Under the pieces are notes generated by a model. It did not search any database. It was not told where the DNA came from and worked only from the letters and a program-made list of their open reading frames with translations. A program made the translations under genes and the position numbers. A stretch of DNA of 54,258 nt from NCBI GenBank assembly GCA_009784525.1, contig WRBM01000010.1, forward strand, positions 1-54,258, in the 5' to 3' direction. This DNA comes from Erysipelotrichales bacterium (lineage in GTDB: Bacteria; Bacillota_I; Bacilli_A; Acholeplasmatales; WRBM01). Shown in pieces: positions 1-8,393 of this stretch. Numbering within the stretch: position 1 is the first letter of the stretch; every line of letters starts with the position of its first letter.

Positions 1-86
1 CGATGAAGTAATTCAGAGTTTGAGGAATAGCGGTCTAACAGCACCTTTAAGATTACAGGTTAGCCTGTAATTTCTTATAAAGAAAA
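1..86 (+). repeat. Dispersed repeat, copy A (gene 3' end plus 3' UTR)
   Basis: This copy shares the block CTGTAATTTCTTATAAAGA, which spans the stop codon and the first bases after it, with copies at 16137-16220 (+) and 48657-48898 (-). Conservation across the stop codon argues for a duplicated DNA segment, not only a protein family. After about base 86 the copy diverges into a short hairpin (AGAAGCAC/GTGCTTCT). Confidence 0.6.
2..70 (+). pseudogene. 3' end of a repeated small gene, truncated by the window edge
   Basis: Reading from base 2 gives a C-terminus beginning DEVIQSLRNSGL and ending RLQVSL before TAA at 68-70. Eighteen of these 22 residues match the end of the small gene at 48713-48898 on the other strand. 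The 5' part lies outside the window, so this may be an intact gene or a remnant. I do not recognise the family. The match continues past the stop codon into the 3' untranslated region. Confidence 0.5.
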
Positions 87-150
87 GAAGCACAGTGCTT
101 CTTTAAAGCGTATTTATTTCGCTATTGTTCGTTATTCAAGTATATTTTCT

Positions 151-237
151 ATTGATACCTTTAATCGTATCTGGAGTTGGGGTAGAAATGTTGAGGCTCT
201 TACAGGATTAGGTACACAGGATAGGGTATACGACTAG
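151..237 (+). pseudogene. Orphan RCC1-type repeat fragment
   Basis: The frame from 151 reads IDTFNRIWSWGRN and continues through LTGLGTQD to TAG at 235-237. This is the recognisable core of one RCC1 beta-propeller blade (IDT-x-G-R-V-W-S-W-G-x-N). It has no start codon, no ribosome site and only one blade, while functional RCC1 proteins carry about seven. It is best read as debris of a surface RCC1 protein. A second fragment lies at 46131-46241. Confidence 0.55.
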
Positions 238-520
238 ATCAACGCTGATAAGAAATATTGATAACTGGTTTGGAGATCTTTTTGAGCAGGCTTTCGAAGA
301 AATTGAAAATCATTGCTTGGACAGACAAATTGAAAGAGGAGTAGGTCTTACTAGTTTATTAGTATATTTTGAACTGATATTGCGTTTTTTTTTTTGTAAA
401 AAAATAGACTTTATATTCTTGCAATAGCTGTCATTATCATAAAAAGAATATCTTGATGGATAAACTTCGTTTTTAAGTATAACTTCAATATTGTTTCTTT
501 TAGTTAAATAAGGAGCAAAG
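238..520. other. Non-coding or degenerate stretch
   Basis: No supportable gene is visible. A plus-strand frame from about 226 to 426 is open (residues such as NWFGDLFEQAFEEIEN) but has no start or ribosome site and resembles nothing I recognise. It may be a further gene remnant. A minus-strand frame over 310-564 is rejected because it reads straight through the terminator at 521-547. Confidence 0.4.
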
Positions 521-547
521 AAAAAAACGCTTATCAACAGCGTTTTT
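521..547 (-). terminator. Rho-independent terminator of the lysS-ABC operon
   Basis: Arms AAAAACGC (523-530) and GCGTTTTT (540-547) flank a 9-base loop. Read on the minus strand the second arm runs into a T tract. It sits 14 bases after the stop codon of the last ABC gene. Confidence 0.8.
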
Positions 548-560
548 CGTTTTATTATAA

Positions 561-2321
561 TCATTTATTTAAGCCAACTTGCAAAGAAAACATCTCAAAG
601 TATTTTCCCTGTTTTTTAATTAATTGCTCATGAGTTCCTTCTTCGACTATTTCTCCTTTTTCTAAAACAATAATCCGGTCCGCAAATTTGCAGCTAGAGA
701 CGCGGTGCGTCGTATAAATTACTTTAGAATCACCAATTGCCCGATCAAAGTTTCTATAGATAGCGTGCTCTTCGTAATGATCTAAAGGACTAGTAGGCTC
801 ATCGAGAATAATTAGTGGGGCATCTTTATAGATTGCTCTTGCTAAAGCTACTTGTTGAATATTACTACCAATCAATTCAATGCCATCTGGTTCAAAAACA
901 TTATTAATCATCGTATCCATGCCATTTTTCATAACTAAAATTTTATCTGGAAAGTCAACTTTTTTCAAAGCTAACCTTACCTTTGCATCTTCAGCAGCAC
1001 TATCAAAACTAACATTTTCTTTTATAGTAAAGGAAAAAATATTAAAATCCTGGAAAACTACTGACATGAAGCTATGATATTGCTCATCGTTTATATCATT
1101 GATATCTTGCCCATTAACAAGAATTTTTCCTTCAGTCGGTCTATAAAGCTTTGATAAAAGTTTCACCAATGTGGTTTTGCCAGCTTTATTTTCACCAACA
1201 ATCGCAAAACGGCCTTGTCCATTTAATTGAAAACTTACATTCCTTAAAATAAATCTATCACTATTAGGGTAGTGAAAACTCACATTCTTGAATTCAATAT
1301 CAAAGCGATTGTTTAAAGTAAATGAAGCTTTATCTTTATCAGCTTCCGAAAGATTAATATAATTAATATAAGGGTCAAAGTGTCTGCAGATACTTCTTAA
1401 TTGACCAAGAACATCGAAGAATAAAGATAAGGCAGTCGATAAAAAGGCTACAGCGCCAACATATAAAAATAAGCTTCCGATAGAGAAGGGATTTCTAATA
1501 AATTCCCATATTAAAAATGCATAAACTGCACATGATTGTAAATGAATTATGATACTATTTAAACCAAAATAGCGACCTTTAACTTTCCTCTCTGCTTTAA
1601 AAAAATATAAAATCTCTGAAGCAGAAGCATTCATCTCCCCTTCAATTAAAGGCTGGAAATTATAAATCCGAATATCTTTTGCGGCTTTATAATCAAAACC
1701 GAGGTGCCGATAATAATTAAAACTTTTTAAAGCAGAACTTGTTTTTTCATTATAGTTATGACTGGCTTTTTCAATTTTTCTAGCGATAAAAAGACTTATG
1801 AGTGCACCAATTAAAACTATTAATATAATCCAATAATTGAAAGTTAAAATGATTATTAAGGAAAATAAAATAGTTATCATTACTTGAAAGAACTTAATAA
1901 TGCCAGAAGTCACGTTTTGACTTAAAGCTATCATTGCTTGTTCATTTAAAGCAATGACGTCAGGGTTTTCGGTATGAATAAAATCCATGGTAATCGATTT
2001 TTCTAATAGTAATTTTTCAAAACAGTGACTGATTTTTTGACTTTTTATCATAAGCGTTGATTTCATTAAATGACTAATCAAACTTAAAACTAGAGTAGAA
2101 ACAATCATAATCAGAATTATAACATAAAGTTCACCAATTCGTCTTTCGCCTAGAAATTCATTTATCAAAAATTTAATCCCAAAAATATTGATGAATGGGA
2201 TACTCGAAGAAATCAAATTACTGAAAAAGACAAAATATAAATAAGAAGGAGAAAACTGGTGAGTAAGTTTAATAATCCTGGTAATTATACGAAGATCTTT
2301 ACGAAGTGAAAACTTATTCAT
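561..2321 (-). CDS. ABC exporter half-transporter with degraded signature motif (subunit B)
   Basis: A membrane domain of about six segments (residues 25-310) is fused to a nucleotide-binding domain. Walker A reads GENKAGKTT near residue 377, a Q-loop glutamine follows in VVFQDF, Walker B is LIILDEPTSPLD, and the switch histidine is present in TTHR. The LSGGQ signature is replaced by LIGSNIQQ. An upstream in-frame ATG exists at 2339, but the ATG at 2321 has an AGGGGG ribosome site and overlaps the stop of the preceding ABC gene, which fits translational coupling. With its partner it should form a heterodimeric exporter of unknown substrate. The signature change suggests an asymmetric or weakened ATPase site. 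Confidence 0.88.
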   Translation of the reverse strand: MNKFSLRKDLRIITRIIKLTHQFSPSYLYFVFFSNLISSSIPFINIFGIKFLINEFLGERRIGELYVIILIMIVSTLVLSLISHLMKSTLMIKSQKISHCFEKLLLEKSITMDFIHTENPDVIALNEQAMIALSQNVTSGIIKFFQVMITILFSLIIILTFNYWIILIVLIGALISLFIARKIEKASHNYNEKTSSALKSFNYYRHLGFDYKAAKDIRIYNFQPLIEGEMNASASEILYFFKAERKVKGRYFGLNSIIIHLQSCAVYAFLIWEFIRNPFSIGSLFLYVGAVAFLSTALSLFFDVLGQLRSICRHFDPYINYINLSEADKDKASFTLNNRFDIEFKNVSFHYPNSDRFILRNVSFQLNGQGRFAIVGENKAGKTTLVKLLSKLYRPTEGKILVNGQDINDINDEQYHSFMSVVFQDFNIFSFTIKENVSFDSAAEDAKVRLALKKVDFPDKILVMKNGMDTMINNVFEPDGIELIGSNIQQVALARAIYKDAPLIILDEPTSPLDHYEEHAIYRNFDRAIGDSKVIYTTHRVSSCKFADRIIVLEKGEIVEEGTHEQLIKKQGKYFEMFSLQVGLNK

Positions 2322-4086
2322 TATCTGTTTCCCCCTCATATTGGTTCTTTTGTAAAGCAGTAAGTTTGAAATATTGCCCGTTTTTGCTCATTAGTTCTTG
2401 ATGCGAGCCGTATTCAATGATTTCTCCTTTTTCAAAAACAGCGATTTTATCACAAAACTGTAATCTTTCAACACGTTGGGAAACAAAAATCGATAATTTG
2501 CCAATCGTAAAATCCACAAAATTGTTATATAATTGTTTGTCCTCCAAACAATCTAAAGATGGTTCATCAAAAATTACAATTGGTCTGTCTTTATAAAATG
2601 CCCGGCTAATGCTAAGCCTTTGTGCTTCAGATTCCGAAAGATCAAGACCATTTTTATAGATTTTCTTAGTTAAATTTTCTTTAAAGCCATTAGGAAGAGC
2701 GTAAATCTTTTCATCTAATAATGCATCCTCTACAGCGTTTTTAAGCTTGTTTTGATCAGGTTCTTTGACGGCGGAAATATTAGTTTCTAATGAAAAAGCA
2801 AACACATTGGTTTTTTGAAAAACAGAAGAATATAGCTTATACAAATCATTCTTATTTAAATCCTGAATATTTATATCATTAATCAGTATTTCTCCCTGTT
2901 CTGGTTGAAGAAGACCGCAAAGTAATTTTATAAAGGTAGATTTACCAGAACCATGAGGGCCTGTAATACCAATTTTTTCTTCGGTTGTAAAAGTAACTGA
3001 AAGGTCTTCGATTAACCAGTCATCTTCATTAGGATAACGAAAAAAAACATCGCGAAATTCAATTTTTTCGATTATTTTTGGAACAGCCACAATATATTCC
3101 TGGTCATTATGATGAGCAGTAAAAAAGCTTTGAGTTTGTTTAATTATCTGACCTTGGCTTTTAATAAAAGCTGTATCATTAAGAAAATTCTCAAGACTAA
3201 AATTAAAACTAGCGATTGCCATAATATAAAGAACAAAATCACCAATCGGCAAATCATTGTTTATCAGAGCATAAACTAAATAAATATAGATGATACCTTC
3301 ACGAATGAAAATCGCTAAAATATTAAGAAGATTAATCGAATACGATTTACCTAAAGTATTTTTATTTGAATTGAGTTCAGCGTTTCTGACCGCATGCAAC
3401 TTGCCCAAAATGAAGTTTTTCATGCCATATAAGCGGATATCTTTACTATGGCTAAACTCATTCATAACATAAGCATAATAATTAGCTGGTTTGCTGATAT
3501 TTGCTTGAGTTTGTGAGTTGCGAAATTCAATTTTTTTGATAGCGAAAATAACAAGAAAAGTTACTAATGCATTTATAATAAGAAGGGCTATGATCCAATA
3601 CTGAAGCTGGATAATAATAAATGATAAACCGATTAAGGAAATTAAGCCGACTCCAACTAAAAATAAACGTCTTAAAACAGCTTCATAACCCTCACCGGCA
3701 TTCTCTAAACTAGAATAAGCTAAATGGGCTTCATTATGAAAATCAGAATTCTCAAAGTGTTGATAATCAGTATTAAGGACTGTATGATGGAATAAACGAA
3801 TCAAATTATAGCGTAAAGCGTGAATTTTGAATAAATAACGACTTTCTACAAAATGCTTAATTAACAAGCAAAAAACCGTTATCAGGATGAAAACGGCTAA
3901 AGTAGTCCAGAGATAATCAAATGTTTCGGCTAATAAATTATCAATTACTAACTTAGGCAAATAAACAAGCGCAATCTGAAAAGCAAATACAACGAGCGCA
4001 AATACAAAAAAATAAAGATAAAGAATCCGGCTTTTCTGCCAAACAAGCCTAAGTAAATATTTGACGACCGATGAGTTCTTTTGCAT
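2314..4086 (-). CDS. ABC exporter half-transporter with degraded signature and H-loop (subunit A)
   Basis: The protein has 590 residues: about six membrane segments, then an ATPase domain. Walker A is GPHGSGKST near residue 376 and Walker B is IVIFDEP. The signature is altered (LSESEAQ for LSGGQ), the D-loop reads SLDCLED, and the switch position reads VSQRV, so glutamine replaces the catalytic histidine. It starts four bases after the lysS stop without a clear ribosome site and overlaps the next ABC gene, so lysS and both ABC genes probably form one operon. Heterodimeric exporters often keep one good site; here both signature motifs and one H-loop are changed. The substrate cannot be inferred. 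Confidence 0.88.
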   Translation of the reverse strand: MQKNSSVVKYLLRLVWQKSRILYLYFFVFALVVFAFQIALVYLPKLVIDNLLAETFDYLWTTLAVFILITVFCLLIKHFVESRYLFKIHALRYNLIRLFHHTVLNTDYQHFENSDFHNEAHLAYSSLENAGEGYEAVLRRLFLVGVGLISLIGLSFIIIQLQYWIIALLIINALVTFLVIFAIKKIEFRNSQTQANISKPANYYAYVMNEFSHSKDIRLYGMKNFILGKLHAVRNAELNSNKNTLGKSYSINLLNILAIFIREGIIYIYLVYALINNDLPIGDFVLYIMAIASFNFSLENFLNDTAFIKSQGQIIKQTQSFFTAHHNDQEYIVAVPKIIEKIEFRDVFFRYPNEDDWLIEDLSVTFTTEEKIGITGPHGSGKSTFIKLLCGLLQPEQGEILINDINIQDLNKNDLYKLYSSVFQKTNVFAFSLETNISAVKEPDQNKLKNAVEDALLDEKIYALPNGFKENLTKKIYKNGLDLSESEAQRLSISRAFYKDRPIVIFDEPSLDCLEDKQLYNNFVDFTIGKLSIFVSQRVERLQFCDKIAVFEKGEIIEYGSHQELMSKNGQYFKLTALQKNQYEGETDNE

Positions 4087-4090
4087 AATC

Positions 4091-5575
4091 TTATTGACGA
4101 TTTTTCATATGCGGGAATAAAATGACATCCCGGATATTTGCAGTGTCAGTCAAAAGCATAATCAAACGATCAATGCCAATCCCAACGCCACCAGCTGGAG
4201 GCATTCCATACTCTAAAGCTTCTACGAAATCAATGTCCATTTCATTAGCTTCATTATTTCCTAAATCTTTTTCTTTAAGTTGCTCAAGAAACCTTTCTTT
4301 TTGATCGATCGGATCATTAAGTTCGGTGAAAGCATTAGCGTATTCACTTTTATTGATAAATAATTCAAAGCGCTGCGTAAAGCGAGCATCAGTACTTTTT
4401 TTAGCTAGGGGTGATATTTCTACGGGATGTCCATAAACAAATGTTGGTTGGATTAAAGTATGTTCAACATATTTTTCAAAAAAAGCATTAATAATATGAC
4501 CGATACCTGTAAAATGTTTTGGCACCTCAATGTGATGCTCTTTCGCCAGTTTTGCGGCTTTTTTAAAATCATTAATAACGTAGAAGTCAATATTAGTTAA
4601 TTCTTTAATTGAATCTACCATATGAACTCGGCGAAATCCTCTTTTTAAACTTAAACTAGTTCCTTGAAAGTTAATTTCAGTTGTGCCCAGAATTTCTGTA
4701 CAGACAGTAGATAGACAACCTTCAACTAAATCCATCATGCCTTCCATATCAGAATAAGCCAAATACGCTTCAATAGTTGTAAACTCGGGATTATGTTTAT
4801 AACTGATTCCTTCATTTCTAAATAAACGACCAATTTCATAAACAGCCTCCAAACCACCAACCAGAAGTCGCTTTAAAGGTAACTCAGTCGCAATTCTTAA
4901 GTAGAAGTCCATTTCTAAGGTATTATGATGCGTCACAAAAGGACGAGCCGCAGCGCCGCCTAAAACCGGATGTAAAACTGGTGTTTCAACTTCAATAAAG
5001 CCAAGAGAGTCAAAAAATCTTTGGATGGCGCGAATGATCTTTGTTCTTTTAATCGCAATATCCTTAGCTTTTTCATTCATGATTAAATCAACATAACGTC
5101 GTCTGCGTGCTTCTTCAACATCCTGAAGTCCATGAAACTTTTCCGGAAGCGGACGAAGAGCTTTAGTTAAATGCGTATACTTATCGGCTTTAACTGTCAG
5201 TTCATTCGTTTTAGTCCGAAACATAACACCGCTGATTCCGATTATATCACCAATGTCTGCGAGTTTAAAGATTTCAAATTCAGTTTCAGATACATGATCC
5301 GCCCGAATATAAGCTTGAATTAACCCGAACTTATCTTGTAATGTTACAAAACCAGCTTTACCCATATCTCTTTTCATCATAATGCGGCCGGCTATAATTA
5401 CTTTAGGCGTAATTTTCTCTAGGGATTCTTTGTCTTTATCATCGAACTGATTCTTAATGTCTTGACTCGTATGTGTTCTTTCAAATTTCTGACCAAAAGG
5501 GTCTAAACCTTTATCAAGGAAAAATTTTAATTTTTCTCTTCTGATAATTTCTTGTTCATTTAGTATATCATCCAT
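4091..5575 (-). CDS. lysS: Lysyl-tRNA synthetase, class II
   Basis: The 494-residue length is typical of the family. It charges tRNA-Lys with lysine in the cytosol. An N-terminal OB-fold anticodon-binding region (about residues 55-150) precedes the class II core. Motif 2 is visible as FRNEGISYKHNPEF and motif 3 as GVGIGIDRLIMLL near the C-terminus; PFVTHHN and YLRIATELPLKRL are family hallmarks. The ATG has a GAAGGTGA ribosome site. The gene lies downstream of yabQ, separated by a terminator, and leads into the ABC exporter pair. Confidence 0.97.
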   Translation of the reverse strand: MDDILNEQEIIRREKLKFFLDKGLDPFGQKFERTHTSQDIKNQFDDKDKESLEKITPKVIIAGRIMMKRDMGKAGFVTLQDKFGLIQAYIRADHVSETEFEIFKLADIGDIIGISGVMFRTKTNELTVKADKYTHLTKALRPLPEKFHGLQDVEEARRRRYVDLIMNEKAKDIAIKRTKIIRAIQRFFDSLGFIEVETPVLHPVLGGAAARPFVTHHNTLEMDFYLRIATELPLKRLLVGGLEAVYEIGRLFRNEGISYKHNPEFTTIEAYLAYSDMEGMMDLVEGCLSTVCTEILGTTEINFQGTSLSLKRGFRRVHMVDSIKELTNIDFYVINDFKKAAKLAKEHHIEVPKHFTGIGHIINAFFEKYVEHTLIQPTFVYGHPVEISPLAKKSTDARFTQRFELFINKSEYANAFTELNDPIDQKERFLEQLKEKDLGNNEANEMDIDFVEALEYGMPPAGGVGIGIDRLIMLLTDTANIRDVILFPHMKNRQ

Positions 5576-5665
5576 AGTATCACCTTCAACTAAAAATTAT
5601 AGCATAAAACTTGCAAAAATGCTCATGAAAATAAGCATTCACATATAATGTTTGCTTAAAAAGGA

Positions 5666-5692
5666 AAAAAACTCCACAATAAGTAGAGTTTT
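5666..5692 (-). terminator. Terminator after yabQ
   Basis: Arms AAAACTC (5668-5674) and GAGTTTT (5686-5692) with an 11-base loop, followed on the minus strand by a T-rich run. The stem overlaps the yabQ stop codon, leaving lysS to its own promoter between 5576 and 5665. Confidence 0.75.
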
Positions 5693-6239
5693 ATGAATCT
5701 GTAGGCAGTAAGTCATCTGTAGCTAAAAGCTGATCTTTATTTTCTTCTTTTTTCTTAGCGGCTAGCTTCTGGGCTTTCTTTTCTTTTTTTAAAGCTTTTT
5801 TCTTGCGATGACGAATTTTAAAATTTTTGGAAAATTTCGTTAATCGTTTATCTAATTTTTTAATAAACGCAACTAGCAGAACAGGCACAAATAAGAACCT
5901 AAGAATCCTTTTAGACCACTTACCTATGAAGTCAATCATAAAGTCAAGCATGATTAAAAATTTAAAAATTGTATTCTTAAAATAAACATGGGAAATTATG
6001 GCACCCAATATCAGAAAAATGATTAGGTAAAAGGAAAATTGTCCGTCAGAAACAGTTTCCATAATCATAAAGCAAAGTATAATCTGGCCTAGAAAGAAGA
6101 GTAAATCCGCAATCGAGCGCAAATAATCTTTCTTTATATATTTTTTTATTAAGACATGAAAGATTAAATAGACACTATGTAAAAACATGCCATAAAGAGT
6201 AAAGACGAATATTAAGCGGATTTGTAGATCAAGAGGCAT
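5691..6239 (-). CDS. yabQ: Spore cortex biosynthesis protein YabQ homologue
   Basis: This is a 182-residue membrane protein with about four segments before residue 130 and a strongly basic tail (RHRKKKALKKEKKAQK). In Bacillus, YabQ is made in the mother cell, sits in the outer forespore membrane and is needed for cortex peptidoglycan. The identification rests on the YabQ-like segment pattern (N-terminal LIFVFTLYGMFLHSVY, basic loop, lengthened basic tail) and above all on the adjacent yabP, the conserved partner. The ATG overlaps the yabP stop as TAATG, which implies coupling. Sequence alone gives only moderate certainty. Confidence 0.72.
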   Translation of the reverse strand: MPLDLQIRLIFVFTLYGMFLHSVYLIFHVLIKKYIKKDYLRSIADLLFFLGQIILCFMIMETVSDGQFSFYLIIFLILGAIISHVYFKNTIFKFLIMLDFMIDFIGKWSKRILRFLFVPVLLVAFIKKLDKRLTKFSKNFKIRHRKKKALKKEKKAQKLAAKKKEENKDQLLATDDLLPTDS

Positions 6240-6562
6240 TATTTAAAGAGTTTGCTAAGAAAATTTTCATTTTTTTTCGGAACTGCTTTCGGAACTTTTG
6301 TCGTGTCATTATTATAACTTATTGAATTAATAGTTCCTCTTAAAGATAGTTCGCCTTTTTCAATATTCAGATTTATGACCTCTAGATTTTCGCCTTCAAG
6401 TGTCAGATAGCCCATTATTGATTCCAAAACAAAGATTTTTTCATTGATGCTTTCAATTTTTTTGATTCCGGTTACTTCTAGGTTCTCGCGATTATTAATC
6501 ATCATATGATGAAATTTTAAATCACTAGCGTTTATTATATTAGTATTACTGTTATTAATCAT
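6239..6562 (-). CDS. yabP: Sporulation protein YabP homologue
   Basis: This 107-residue protein has the YabP/YqfC signature. A segment of the type ENLEVTGIKKIESINEKIF is followed by LESIMGYLTLEGENLEV and a final strand region ending in a KKNENFLSKLFK tail. In Bacillus, YabP acts with YabQ in cortex formation under mother-cell sigma-E. A longer frame reaches 6703 but would overlap the divergent dehydrogenase; the ATG at 6562 has an AGAGGTG ribosome site ten bases upstream and gives the normal family length. I see no clear sigma-E promoter, though I could not score one. Confidence 0.8.
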   Translation of the reverse strand: MINNSNTNIINASDLKFHHMMINNRENLEVTGIKKIESINEKIFVLESIMGYLTLEGENLEVINLNIEKGELSLRGTINSISYNNDTTKVPKAVPKKNENFLSKLFK

Positions 6563-6662
6563 AATATTTTTGCACCTCTCTTTTAAAAGTATGAGAACAA
6601 AAATAAAATATGACGGAATACTTTTATTTGCTAGTGGAAAAATAAGGTAGAAGGAGAATAAT

Positions 6663-7454
6663 ATGAATAAAACAGTTTTAATAACCGGAGCTTCTAAAGG
6701 CATCGGAAAACAAACCGCATTTATTTTTGCGGAAAATAACTTTAATCTTATTTTAGTTGCCAGAAATAAAGAACTTTTAGAGGAAGTAAAAAATACAATA
6801 AAGGCAGAATATCAAGTTGAAGTCTTAATTATAAGTAAGGACTTAACCCAAAAAAATGCGGCTAAAGAGATTCTTAAGCAAGTAATAAATAAAAAACTTA
6901 GAGTTGACATTCTGATTAATAACGCCGGATTTGGTGATTTTAGCGCTTATCTTGATTCCAAATGGGATAAGCAAGAAAGAATAGTAGAACTCAATATTAA
7001 AGCCCTAATGGAATTAAGTTATCTCTTTGGTAAAGAAATGAAAAAAATTAATGAAGGCCAAATAATTAATGTGGCTTCAGCAGCCGCAGTTAGTCCAGGA
7101 CCTTACATGGCTGTTTATTATGCTTCTAAAGCTTTTGTCTTGTCTTTTACAGAAGCATTAGCCGAGGAGTGGAAGGATTCTGATGTTAAGATTAAAGTTA
7201 TTTGTCCAAAAGCAACCAAAAGTAATTTTGAAGAAGCAGCTCAGATGCAAGATTCGGAAATGTTTATTAAACTTAGAGCTTCAACTGCGACAGAGGTAGC
7301 CAAAGCTATTTATAAATTGAGTAATCTAAAAAAAACTGTTTATTTTTACAGTCTTTTTTCTAAGTCTATTAATGTTGCTAATCGCTTGACCCCCCGGATA
7401 GTTTCCAGAAAAGTAGCGGGGATTATAAATGGTGTACCTACAGACAAAACTTAA
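6663..7454 (+). CDS. Short-chain dehydrogenase/reductase
   Basis: A classical SDR of 263 residues. TGASKGIG near residue 8 binds the nucleotide, NNAG follows near residue 85, and the catalytic serine lies in NVASAAA with the Y-x-x-x-K pair in YYASK. It resembles the YdfG/DltE-like group acting on small hydroxy or keto substrates, but the substrate is not readable. GAAGGAGAATA precedes the ATG. It is transcribed divergently from yabP, and its last 17 bases overlap the convergent aminopeptidase gene. Confidence 0.93.
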   Translation: MNKTVLITGASKGIGKQTAFIFAENNFNLILVARNKELLEEVKNTIKAEYQVEVLIISKDLTQKNAAKEILKQVINKKLRVDILINNAGFGDFSAYLDSKWDKQERIVELNIKALMELSYLFGKEMKKINEGQIINVASAAAVSPGPYMAVYYASKAFVLSFTEALAEEWKDSDVKIKVICPKATKSNFEEAAQMQDSEMFIKLRASTATEVAKAIYKLSNLKKTVYFYSLFSKSINVANRLTPRIVSRKVAGIINGVPTDKT

Positions 7455-8241
7455 AGAACTTTAGGATTTCGGTATAGTTATGCGCTGTATAAGTTACAGC
7501 ATTCGGTTCAACTAAAACTGCGCCTGGAAAAAATGAATTAGTATAAGCGCTCTTACAGTCACGGTAAGAAATCTCCGCTTTAAGAATAGCTGGAACAGCT
7601 AAATCATACTCAACGCCAAATTTTAGATTTGCCAAAGCTTCTTTAACCGCTTTTCTTAAATTTTCAGCGTGTTTGTTTGGGTGCACACTTTTAGTTGCGC
7701 CATAAAAGCCTTCAAAGGCTGGAACTGTAACTAAATGGGAATTAACCGATTCCTTGTCTTCGCATAACGATTTATCGCCAGATAACATAATAACTGGCAC
7801 TTTTAAAGTCTTCGCAAAGAAAGTGTTTATATCATATTCGCCAATTTGTTGATCATTAATCTTGACATAATTTATCTGAGTCGTCATCGTATGGCCTAAG
7901 AAATTACCTTTTGATAAGGCTTTATCATGATAACCAATATAAATGATACCATCAAAACTTGCGTCAAGCCCAAACATCATATCGCATAAGCCACCCGACC
8001 AGCCTCTGATCAACTGAACGTTGTCAGGAAGCGTTTCAGCAATCAAATTCCTAGAAGAGCCATGAGCATCTCTAATCACAATATCATTTATGCCTTGTTC
8101 CTTTAAAGCTTCACAGACGATTTTAACTTCGTTTGTCATTTGTACTTGAAATGGGCGGTAAGCATTTTTTTCACTAAAAGTTTCATCCCAACTGTTTATG
8201 CCATTAATACCTTCAATATCGACACTAATATATATTTTCAT
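7438..8241 (-). CDS. D-aminopeptidase, M55 (DppA) family
   Basis: At 267 residues it matches the family size. The metal ligands known for Bacillus DppA are in place: Asp8 and Glu10 in SVDIEG, His60 in RDAHG, a histidine in IGYH near 105, and a glutamate in IGEYD near 135. M55 enzymes release D-amino acids from the N-terminus of short peptides and are thought to recycle cell-wall fragments. In Bacillus dppA opens a dipeptide transport operon; here no transporter is attached. The ATG follows an AAAGGAGC ribosome site. Confidence 0.93.
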   Translation of the reverse strand: MKIYISVDIEGINGINSWDETFSEKNAYRPFQVQMTNEVKIVCEALKEQGINDIVIRDAHGSSRNLIAETLPDNVQLIRGWSGGLCDMMFGLDASFDGIIYIGYHDKALSKGNFLGHTMTTQINYVKINDQQIGEYDINTFFAKTLKVPVIMLSGDKSLCEDKESVNSHLVTVPAFEGFYGATKSVHPNKHAENLRKAVKEALANLKFGVEYDLAVPAILKAEISYRDCKSAYTNSFFPGAVLVEPNAVTYTAHNYTEILKFFKFCL

Positions 8242-8285
8242 AATTTTAGCTCCTTTATAAAAATTATATCAGAAAATCTTAAATT

Positions 8286-8306
8286 TGTCGATAAATTTAA
8301 CCGACA
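8286..8306. promoter_or_regulatory. Inverted repeat TGTCG-N11-CGACA, possible operator
   Basis: Arms TGTCG (8286-8290) and CGACA (8302-8306) lie 15 bases upstream of the -35 box of the ABC/two-component locus. The position suits an activator such as the OmpR-type regulator encoded in the same operon. This is an inference from placement only. Confidence 0.35.
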
Positions 8307-8320
8307 TTTATTGATATGTG

Positions 8321-8349
8321 TTGACTAAAATCATTAAAGATTATATAAT
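8321..8349 (+). promoter_or_regulatory. Sigma-A promoter of the ABC/two-component operon
   Basis: TTGACT (8321-8326), 17-base spacer, TATAAT (8344-8349), 44 bases before the first start codon. Confidence 0.75.
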
Positions 8350-8393
8350 TAAATTTGGATATAGTTTTAAATTAAAGAAAAGGAGAACGATTG

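Noticed and set aside
310-564. An 84-codon minus-strand frame overlapping the ABC stop codon as ATGA
   Set aside because: It reads through the strong terminator at 521-547, shows no ribosome site and has no family resemblance; the ATGA overlap is probably chance.
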